Below, piece by piece: positions 1 through 5,877 of a stretch of 19,488 nucleotides of DNA. Every line of letters starts with the position of its first letter. Positions within the stretch are counted from its first letter, which is position 1. The DNA is from Phycisphaerae bacterium. Its GTDB lineage: Bacteria; Planctomycetota; Phycisphaerae; Phycisphaerales; SM1A02. Below the pieces are notes generated by a model, which made no database searches, was not told the DNA's origin, and saw nothing but the letters and a program-made list of their open reading frames with translations. The stretch is from NCBI GenBank assembly GCA_016873355.1, contig VGXK01000005.1, positions 1-19,488 of the forward strand, written 5' to 3'. The translations under genes and the position numbers were made by a program.

Positions 1-378
1 CGCGGTGGCGGCGAGCGCGTCGCGCAGCGCCTTCTTCTCGCCGTGCGTGCGACCGCTTCGCGCCATTCTCGCGTCGGCTTCGGCGCTCGAGAGCCGTTCG
101 TCCTGGAAGTGCAGGGGCATTCGGAAGCGCGCCGCGAGCACCGACCCGAACTCGCGCATCGATTTCGCGGCCGGCCCTTCCGAATCATCCATGTTGAGCG
201 GCAAGCCGACGACCAGTGCATCCGGCGCGTGATCGGCGACGACCCGAGCGATCGCCTCGAGCAGCGCTGGCCCGCGCGGCGCCCGGATCACGTCGAGCGG
301 CTGCGCCAATCGCACGACATCGTCACCGGCCGCCACGCCCGTCCGCTTGTCGCCGATGTCGAGGGCGAGGTAGCGCAT
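1..378 (-). CDS. ruvX: RuvX/YqgF-family Holliday junction resolvase-like nuclease (partial, 3' end cut by window)
   Basis: The first 126 residues are in the window; the C-terminus lies beyond the left edge. The RNase H-like fold of YqgF/RuvX is shown by the N-terminal motif LDIGDKRTGVA, whose Asp7 matches the first catalytic acid of the family, by the VVGLPLNMDDSEGPAA segment near residues 56-71, and by the DERLSS motif near residue 94. The family acts on Holliday junctions or in 16S rRNA 5' maturation in the cytoplasm. The ATG at 378 is the natural start because it places the first beta strand at residues 2-7, as in the family. It lies 14 bases after the stop of the 6-phosphogluconolactonase gene, so the two are probably cotranscribed. 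No clear Shine-Dalgarno site precedes it. Confidence 0.9.
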   Translation of the reverse strand, partial: MRYLALDIGDKRTGVAAGDDVVRLAQPLDVIRAPRGPALLEAIARVVADHAPDALVVGLPLNMDDSEGPAAKSMREFGSVLAARFRMPLHFQDERLSSAEADARMARSGRTHGEKKALRDALAATA

Positions 379-392
379 GCGTGCCGTGCGAC

Positions 393-1328
393 TCAGCGCG
401 GTGAACCGGGCTCGTTCGGGCGCGGAGCGCCCTGCTCGTCGCGGCGCGGCGCGTGGGTGCGCGGCCCGCCCGGATGCGCGCCGGGATCGATCGGCGTCGA
501 ATCTCCGCACGCGGCGCGGTCGAGGTACCAGCGCAGCTCCCCCGCGAGCGGCTGGATGCCCTTGATCGGAAGTTCGTGATAGTCCTCCTTGCCGCGCGCC
601 ACGCGCGAAATCATCTCCGCCTTGTTGGCGCCGACCACGAGCACGCCCACGAATCGCGCCGCGTTGATGAGCGGATAGGTCATCGTCACGCGCGGAGGCG
701 GCGTCACCGTCGGTCCGTCGCAGAGGCCGACCCAGCGCTCGCGCTCGTCGAGCACGCGAGTCATCGGGAAGAGACTCGCGGTGTGGCCGTTGTCGCCCAT
801 GCCCAGCAGCACGAAGTCGAGTCGATCCTGCCCGCGCTCGCGCCAGCCGAGCGATTCGCGCAGCGCGCGCTCGTACTGCGCCGCCGCGTCCTCCTCCATC
901 GCCGGAATCGGATGCACCTGCGCCGCGGGAATGTCGGCGTGCTCGGCGATGATCTCGTGGATGTGGCGGTAGTTGCTCTTCTCGTCCTCGAAGGGCACGC
1001 GGCGCTCGTCGACGATCCAGAGATGCGTGCGCCGCCACGGCATGAGCCGGTAGTTCGGGTCGGTCATCAGGCGCTCGTAGAACGGCATCGGCGTGCTGCC
1101 GCCGGAAAGCGCCAGGTGGTAGTCGCCGAACCGATGCACGCAGTTGAGCGCCTGCGCGATCAGGTCCGCAGCGAGCCGCTCGTGCAGACGCTCCGCCGTG
1201 TCGGCGGCGAGCACGGTGCCGGGCAGCGGCGGAATCGGGATCGTGGGGTCGGCCGCGAGCTCGATCGGGCCGTTCGGGCCATCCGGATCATCGCGTTCCC
1301 GTGGATCGTCCGGTGAAGGCGCGGCCAT
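393..1328 (-). CDS. pgl: 6-phosphogluconolactonase
   Basis: The 311-residue protein should hydrolyse 6-phosphogluconolactone to 6-phosphogluconate in the oxidative pentose phosphate pathway, in the cytoplasm. The NagB/RpiA-like fold is shown by LSGGSTP (residues 74-80), the VDERRVP motif (106-112) followed by the conserved SNY, and DFVLLGMGDNGHTASLFP (171-188), which is the hallmark phosphate-binding and catalytic region of DevB-type Pgl. The protein is longer than usual (most are 230-260). It has an acidic/proline N-terminal extension of about 36 residues and a C-terminal tail of about 45 residues rich in Pro, Arg and Gly, both likely disordered. The ATG at 1328 is the only in-frame start that does not run into upstream hairpin sequence. 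ruvX follows 14 bases downstream. Confidence 0.95.
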   Translation of the reverse strand: MAAPSPDDPRERDDPDGPNGPIELAADPTIPIPPLPGTVLAADTAERLHERLAADLIAQALNCVHRFGDYHLALSGGSTPMPFYERLMTDPNYRLMPWRRTHLWIVDERRVPFEDEKSNYRHIHEIIAEHADIPAAQVHPIPAMEEDAAAQYERALRESLGWRERGQDRLDFVLLGMGDNGHTASLFPMTRVLDERERWVGLCDGPTVTPPPRVTMTYPLINAARFVGVLVVGANKAEMISRVARGKEDYHELPIKGIQPLAGELRWYLDRAACGDSTPIDPGAHPGGPRTHAPRRDEQGAPRPNEPGSPR

Positions 1329-1358
1329 GCGTGAATGCTAACGAACCGCCGCGTCGAA

Positions 1359-1417
1359 GGCCCGCACCGCGCCTCGAAGTCGCGGTGCGTCACGCGTCGC
1401 GCGTCGCGGTGCGGGCC
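1359..1417 (-). terminator. Inverted repeat with two alternative hairpins between the lipoprotein gene and pgl
   Basis: The 13-base arm at 1359-1371 pairs perfectly with 1405-1417. The inner nine bases of the same arm (1363-1371) also pair perfectly with 1381-1389, leaving a 9-base loop. The reason is an 11-base direct repeat at 1379-1389 and 1403-1413. The element sits in the 117-base gap that ends the eight-gene operon and precedes pgl. No T-rich tract follows it, so it may be a terminator, an attenuator or an mRNA-processing site. Apart from this, the gap from 1329 to 1445 shows nothing else. Confidence 0.4.
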
Positions 1418-1445
1418 GCACGCGGTGCCGCGCGCTGCCGTCGCG

Positions 1446-2492
1446 TCACTTGCGTTCCACGACCACGCGCGAGGTGCCGCCTTCCTCGAGCGCGCGCCAG
1501 AGCGGCGCGGTGGTGCGATCCTTGTGGCCCTTCGCCGTGACTTGCAGGAGCAGCGGATTCGCATTCGGCAGCGAGACGACGGGCGTCTCGCCGTTGCGAT
1601 CGGTCTCGACCACGAACGCGTTCGGGCTCGCGGGAAGTCCGTTGCGGATCTCGCCGTACGCGATCGTGGCGCCGGCGACGGGCCTGCCCTTGTCGTCGAC
1701 GATCTTGAATCGCTGCGTGCGCCGGAGCAGCGGCGTCACCGCGAGGTGCACGCTCGTTCGCTGCGCGCCGTCGAGATCCTGCCACGCCTCGCCTCGATCG
1801 GGCGAGCGAGCGGTGATCCGATTGCGGAAACCGGACCACGATCGCACGGTGGCGCGGCCGCGCGAGTCGGTGCGCGTTCGCTGAAGAGAGGGAAGTCCCC
1901 ACTCGGGTTCCACGCCCGGCGCCGGCAGGTAGAGGAAGGTGGCGCCGAGCACCTCGCAGTCGGAGAGCGGGGCGCCCGATTCGTCGACGACGAAGACCTC
2001 CACTTCCTCCGAGCGCAGAGGGCGCATGCGCACCGGGACGGGGATCTTCGGCATGAGGTCGTCCCAGCAGAGGATTCGCTGCCACGCGGCGTCGGTCGTG
2101 TCGTCGGCGCATTCGCCCGGCGCTTCCGCGATCGCCGCCGGCACCGTGCGGAAGACCGCCACCGACGCCGGCTCGTATCCCTGCCGCAGAAAGGTCAGGC
2201 AGGTCTGCCTCGGCGGAATCGGAACCGTGGCCACGCCGGAGAAGTCGGTCTCGACCGGATCGCTTCGCGTCGGAAGCGGCGAGAAGATCCAGACGCTGTG
2301 TCGATGGATTCGCACGCCCTCGAGCGCGGCGCCGTGATCGGTGTCGCTGAGCTGGAACGGGATGGGCTTCGAGCACGCAACGAGCCACGCGAGCGCGACG
2401 AGCAGCGCGGGCAGCACCAGGCACGGAAACGGTCGCGCGTTGATCGTCGAGTGGCGCATGCGAAGCCGATCGGGCCGCGCACGGTACCTCAT
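1446..2492 (-). CDS. Lipoprotein with three beta-sandwich (carboxypeptidase-regulatory/transthyretin-like) repeats
   Basis: The 348-residue product has a basic N-terminus, a hydrophobic stretch (residues 25-39) and a lipobox LVAC with Cys40 as the expected lipidated residue. The mature part contains three related units that look like CarboxypepD_reg or transthyretin-like Ig folds. Each has a Gly-x-Pro/Ala-Leu turn followed by a T-D-x-x-G motif: TDFSGVATV at 82-90, TDSRGRATV at 208-216 and TDRNGETPV at 297-305. Such domains are non-enzymatic and usually mediate binding at the envelope. The start at 2492 overlaps the stop of the upstream gene as ATGA, implying translational coupling; an ATG at 2459 (residue 12) would give a more ordinary 29-residue signal peptide and is possible. 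It is the last gene of the operon. The specific function is unknown. Confidence 0.8.
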   Translation of the reverse strand: MRYRARPDRLRMRHSTINARPFPCLVLPALLVALAWLVACSKPIPFQLSDTDHGAALEGVRIHRHSVWIFSPLPTRSDPVETDFSGVATVPIPPRQTCLTFLRQGYEPASVAVFRTVPAAIAEAPGECADDTTDAAWQRILCWDDLMPKIPVPVRMRPLRSEEVEVFVVDESGAPLSDCEVLGATFLYLPAPGVEPEWGLPSLQRTRTDSRGRATVRSWSGFRNRITARSPDRGEAWQDLDGAQRTSVHLAVTPLLRRTQRFKIVDDKGRPVAGATIAYGEIRNGLPASPNAFVVETDRNGETPVVSLPNANPLLLQVTAKGHKDRTTAPLWRALEEGGTSRVVVERK

Positions 2493-3325
2493 TGCACGCC
2501 GCCCGCGCCGGATTCGAGCGCGTCGCCCGCGCGGACCGGAAGCGGATTGAGGTCGAAGCCTCGATCGATCAATTGCCGCTCGAGCAGCTTGTACTCGGCG
2601 AAGGAGTCGTTCCAGACGCCTACTTCGATGCGATGGGTTGCGGGGGAGACGCCCGTGAGCAGCGAATCGAGCGCGTCGCGGGCCGACTCCACGCTGCGAA
2701 TCTCGCGCGGAGTTCGCGATCCCGGGAGGATCCGCCGCTCGTTCGGCGCGGGCACGGCGCGTTCGAGCGCTCCCTTGGAGAGCAGGAGCAGCACGGGCGT
2801 TCGCGGATCGTCGCGGAAACGGCTCACGCGTACGAACGACGAGGTGGCCGCGGCTTCGGCGATGCGCTGCTCCACGCTGCGCCGCCGCTCGTCGAGCGAT
2901 TGCGTCTCGCGCCGGGCTCGTTCGCGTTCGTTCGAGAGGCGGGCCACTTCGTCGGCGGCTTCGGCCGTGTCGGAAAGCGCCCGCGAGATTTCCTCCCGCT
3001 GCCGGTGCATCTCGTCGAGCAGCGCCTCCGCGCGGGCGCGAAGCACCGGATCTCCTTCGAGCGGCGCCGACGCGAGCATCCGCTCGAACTCGGCGGCCTG
3101 CGCAAGCAGCGCCCGCACCTGGCGAGCTTCGTCCGGATCGACGGACGGCGGATCGTCGCGCGTGCGCTCGGGACGCTCGGGCGGCGCCGCGAAGAGCACC
3201 ACCATGAGCGCGATGAACATGACCACGCCGAGCGTGTTCGCGAGCGCGTCGAGGAAGAGATCGAAGGCGTCCTCGATGGACACGGCGCGAGCGTGTTCGC
3301 CTCGTCGACGGCGCCGGCGCCTCAT
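2489..3325 (-). CDS. TolR/MotB-like single-pass coiled-coil protein, second copy
   Basis: The 278-residue product starts with seven consecutive arginines (cytoplasmic anchor). One membrane segment at about residues 29-47 follows. Asp26, in the FLDALANTLG motif just before the segment, is where MotB and TolR/ExbD carry the proton-accepting Asp. A charged, heptad-like coiled coil covers about 65-160, and an alpha/beta C-terminal region covers 165-265. Residues 232-260 have the pattern strand, SFxxYxxL, RGF, which resembles residues 218-249 of the neighbouring protein encoded at 3322-4122. No OmpA-type peptidoglycan-binding domain is visible, unlike MotB or ZorB. The gene overlaps both neighbours by ATGA. 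Its channel partner is probably the MotA/TolQ-like protein at 4131-5039. Function in detail is unknown. Confidence 0.8.
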   Translation of the reverse strand: MRRRRRRRGEHARAVSIEDAFDLFLDALANTLGVVMFIALMVVLFAAPPERPERTRDDPPSVDPDEARQVRALLAQAAEFERMLASAPLEGDPVLRARAEALLDEMHRQREEISRALSDTAEAADEVARLSNERERARRETQSLDERRRSVEQRIAEAAATSSFVRVSRFRDDPRTPVLLLLSKGALERAVPAPNERRILPGSRTPREIRSVESARDALDSLLTGVSPATHRIEVGVWNDSFAEYKLLERQLIDRGFDLNPLPVRAGDALESGAGGVQ

Positions 3326-4122
3326 GGCGGCGCTCCTTCAAGCGTGGGCGCGTCGAAGAAGCCGCCCTCGCGCGCATCCCAGAGCTGCCAGCCGACCTCC
3401 CAGCCGCGCTCGTGGAACGCGCCGCGAAGCGACTCGAAGCGATCGAGCCCGTCCTGCCGAACGACGAACACCGCCTGCCACGCCTCGGGCGTGCGATCGC
3501 CCAGGAGCGACGCGATCGACGGCCACGCGCCGTCGGCGCTTCGGCCGATCTGCGATACGACGCCCTCCGCGTCGAACTCGCCGAGCGAGAGGCCGGCGCC
3601 GCCGACCTCGATGAAGAGCGGCGAGCGCGGAAAGCGCTCGCCCGGAAGGAAACGCACGCGCGCCTGCATCTGGGCGCGCCGCCAGCGGGCGAGCGTTGAT
3701 TCGAGCGATTCGCGGGCCTCGGCTTCGAGTCGCTCGGCGCCCGCGAGCTGCGATTCGGCGCGGCTCTTCGCAGCGAGCGCACGATCGCGCCGCTCGCGAA
3801 CCCCGTCGGCAAGTCGCTGTTGCGAGTCCGCCTCCGCTTCGAGTCGAGCGACCTCCGCTTCATCGACGGCCGGAGACGCGAGCCGCCGCGACACGTCCGC
3901 TTCGAGGCGTTGCACGAGCGCCGTCGCATCCTCGATGCTCGTCGACGGCGCCGGGTCCGTCGGCGCCGTTCGTCGGCGCGACGGCTGAAGCATCTCCTCG
4001 GCGAGCGGCTCGAGCGCCAGCAGCAGCGTCACCAGGATCATGATGCCGGTGACGGCGGCCATGATGTCCTGGAAGGAGAAAAGCGAGATCGCGGGGGCGT
4101 CGTCGCGTCGTCGGCGCGGCAT
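3322..4122 (-). CDS. TolR/ExbD-like single-pass coiled-coil protein, first copy
   Basis: The 266-residue product has a basic start (MPRRRR) and an SFQDIMAAVTGIMIL motif leading into a single membrane segment (about 20-38). Asp19 is the candidate ion-coupling residue by analogy with ExbD/TolR. A long charged coiled coil covers about 62-155, and a periplasmic alpha/beta domain covers 155-250, with VFVVRQDG and HERGWEVGW as its strongest elements. The reading frame is open far upstream, to 4815, but the ATG at 4122 is chosen because the membrane motif starts there and it lies 8 bases after the stop of the channel gene. It overlaps the following gene by ATGA. Together with the next protein it forms a pair of architecturally matching partners for one channel protein. 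Confidence 0.8.
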   Translation of the reverse strand: MPRRRRDDAPAISLFSFQDIMAAVTGIMILVTLLLALEPLAEEMLQPSRRRTAPTDPAPSTSIEDATALVQRLEADVSRRLASPAVDEAEVARLEAEADSQQRLADGVRERRDRALAAKSRAESQLAGAERLEAEARESLESTLARWRRAQMQARVRFLPGERFPRSPLFIEVGGAGLSLGEFDAEGVVSQIGRSADGAWPSIASLLGDRTPEAWQAVFVVRQDGLDRFESLRGAFHERGWEVGWQLWDAREGGFFDAPTLEGAPP

Positions 4123-4130
4123 CGGTGCGC

Positions 4131-5039
4131 TCAGAGATCGGTGAGTTTCAGGCGGCTGATCACGTGATCGTTGCCGTACTGCGTGCACGCGTCGAGCAGG
4201 TCCTCCTCGCGCCGGTAGACGTAGGTGGTGAGCAGCTGGACGCCGACGGCCGCGATGAGCGCAATGAGCGTCGTCTCGAACGCGGTGCGCAGGCCGAGCA
4301 CGACCGGCGTGAGCCGCTCGCGGATCTGCGACGCGTCGTCGGCGCCCGCCTCGGGTCGTTCGAGCACGCCCTGGAAACTGCCGATCGCATCCGAGAGGCC
4401 GATGACCGTGCCGATGAATCCGAGCACGGGCATCACCCAGATGAGCGAACGAATGGTCGTGTAGCTCGACTGCACCGCGTTCGCGTCGGCGTCCGCCTGG
4501 CTCTCGAGCACGGCGCCGACGTCGCGCACCTCGCCGATGTTGCCGAGGTTCGAGAGCGCCATCATCAGCCGGTTGAAGAGCAGGAATTCGCGCGGACGAT
4601 CGCAGCGGGCGCGGATCGAGTCGAGCACGTCGCGCGCGGAGGCGGGGCTCAGCACGAAGTCGGCGCGCCGCGGGAAGAGATCGTTCCGTCGCAGCGCACG
4701 CTCCTGGATGCGGGTCTTGTTGAGCTTGTTCGCCAGCATGAGCAGGCAGAGGATGGCGCACCAGAGCACGGCGCTGTTCGTCCAGCAGCGAAAGAGCATC
4801 TGCGACACGCTCCATTCCGGGCGAAGCGAAAGACCCCAGACGATCGCCGCGCTCAGGATTCCGGAGACGAGCAGCCAGAGCGGTCCCGACGCGCGCGTGA
4901 ATCGGCCGCCCGGCAGTCCGAGCAGCGACTCGAGGTCGCCGCGCGACGCGTCGAGGCGCGGGGAGTCGGTGCCGATCGCGTCGTTCGCTCGCGGGCCGGG
5001 AGCGGATGAGGCGCGCGAATCGGGTTCAGCGGGGGCCAT
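4131..5039 (-). CDS. MotA/TolQ/ExbB-family proton channel protein
   Basis: The 302-residue inner-membrane protein has membrane segments at about 53-70, 88-104, 198-216 and 253-275. The third carries the family signature SLIWVMPVLGFIGTVIGLSDAI, and the fourth carries LRTAFETTLIALIAAVG, matching the two conserved pore helices of TolQ/ExbB/MotA. A large cytoplasmic loop lies between segments 2 and 3, as in TolQ. The first 50 residues are polar and probably disordered. The family uses the proton (or sodium) gradient to drive movement of a TolR/ExbD/MotB partner; two such partners are encoded directly downstream. The start at 5039 overlaps the upstream gene by 14 bases. It is closer to TolQ/ExbB than to flagellar MotA by motif, and the context excludes a normal tol or exb operon. 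Confidence 0.9.
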   Translation of the reverse strand: MAPAEPDSRASSAPGPRANDAIGTDSPRLDASRGDLESLLGLPGGRFTRASGPLWLLVSGILSAAIVWGLSLRPEWSVSQMLFRCWTNSAVLWCAILCLLMLANKLNKTRIQERALRRNDLFPRRADFVLSPASARDVLDSIRARCDRPREFLLFNRLMMALSNLGNIGEVRDVGAVLESQADADANAVQSSYTTIRSLIWVMPVLGFIGTVIGLSDAIGSFQGVLERPEAGADDASQIRERLTPVVLGLRTAFETTLIALIAAVGVQLLTTYVYRREEDLLDACTQYGNDHVISRLKLTDL

Positions 5040-5877
5040 GAGTCGTCTCCGGGAGCGGTTCCAAGGCGTGCGCGTCGTCGACGCGGCCTCGAGGTCGGAC
5101 GAGAAGCGAGCCGAGCGCGGCCGACGCCGTGGCGGCGAGCATCGACACCCGCGCGGCGTCGACCGCCGCGCCGGGCGCTCGACCGAGCATCGGCGGCACG
5201 ATCGTGGAAATCGTCAGGGCGAGGCCGAGCCAGAGCGCCGTGATGACGAGTCGGCGCGAACGGTCGCGCTCGCGCTGCGTCGAATCCGCGTCGATGAGTG
5301 CCGCGAACGCGAGCGTAGCGCCGACCGCGAGGGCGATCAGCGCCGGGAGCGGCGGCGGCATCCACGGCACGACGACTTCGGCGAGCGCTCGCTGCCACAG
5401 TGCAAGCACCGCTACCGCCGCGAGCGCCAGTCCCGAGCCGAGGTTCCAGCCGCGAAGCAGCACGGATCGATGCGCCGCGCTGGACGGATCGGCGTCGCGC
5501 GGATCTCGCGCGGGTGCGGCGCGCGGCATGGGTCTCGGCGCGGCCGCGATCGACACGGCGCCGATGAGCGCGAGTCCCGCGATCGGAACGAGCAGCGCCC
5601 CCGTGCCCGCGCGATCCTCCGCCCCGAGCAGCATCGCCGCCATCAGCAGAAGCGAAGCGCCGAGCGCGCCGAGCCCGCGACCGTCCGTGAGCGTCGAGGC
5701 GCCGACGAGCAGGGCGAACGCGAGCGAACCGGCGACCCCCGCCAGAATCGCGAGCGGTCCCGCGCTCCACCAGAAGCGGATCGATTCGCCCTCGATGGAG
5801 TTCGGCATCAGCGTGGACACGAGCGCGGCAACCGCCGCGACGGCCACGATGACTCGGGGATGAACGGGCGCGTCCAT
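5026..5877 (-). CDS. Polytopic inner-membrane protein of unknown function
   Basis: The 283-residue product has about eight hydrophobic segments (approximately 9-25, 36-58, 70-86, 93-110, 145-163, 177-195, 210-230 and 240-258). A charged cytoplasmic-type loop at about 111-137 and a polar tail of about 25 residues complete it. I recognise no enzyme motif. The start codon shares one base with the stop of the upstream gene (TGATG), and the gene overlaps the channel gene downstream by 14 bases, so its product is made in step with the rest of the system. It may be a membrane scaffold or an extra channel subunit; this is a guess from position only. Many longer open frames in other phases across this region are GC shadows. 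Confidence 0.75.
   Translation of the reverse strand: MDAPVHPRVIVAVAAVAALVSTLMPNSIEGESIRFWWSAGPLAILAGVAGSLAFALLVGASTLTDGRGLGALGASLLLMAAMLLGAEDRAGTGALLVPIAGLALIGAVSIAAAPRPMPRAAPARDPRDADPSSAAHRSVLLRGWNLGSGLALAAVAVLALWQRALAEVVVPWMPPPLPALIALAVGATLAFAALIDADSTQRERDRSRRLVITALWLGLALTISTIVPPMLGRAPGAAVDAARVSMLAATASAALGSLLVRPRGRVDDAHALEPLPETTHGPR

Noticed and set aside
1335..3614. Long plus-strand open frame of 759 codons over the lipoprotein and TolR-like genes
   Set aside because: It is antisense to well-supported genes, its translation is Arg/Ser/Ala-rich with no domain motifs, and such long antisense frames are expected at this GC content.
3322..4815. Longer version of the first TolR-like protein, starting at 4815
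   Set aside because: The extra 231 residues overlap the channel gene in another frame and are Arg-rich without motifs. The ATG at 4122 starts right before the SFQD membrane motif.
2489..5039. Identification as a flagellar MotAB, Tol-Pal or Zorya system
   Set aside because: No OmpA/peptidoglycan-binding domain, TolA, TolB or Pal is present, and no ZorC/ZorD-like helicase is seen in the window. The GTPase/GAP1 context differs from all three.
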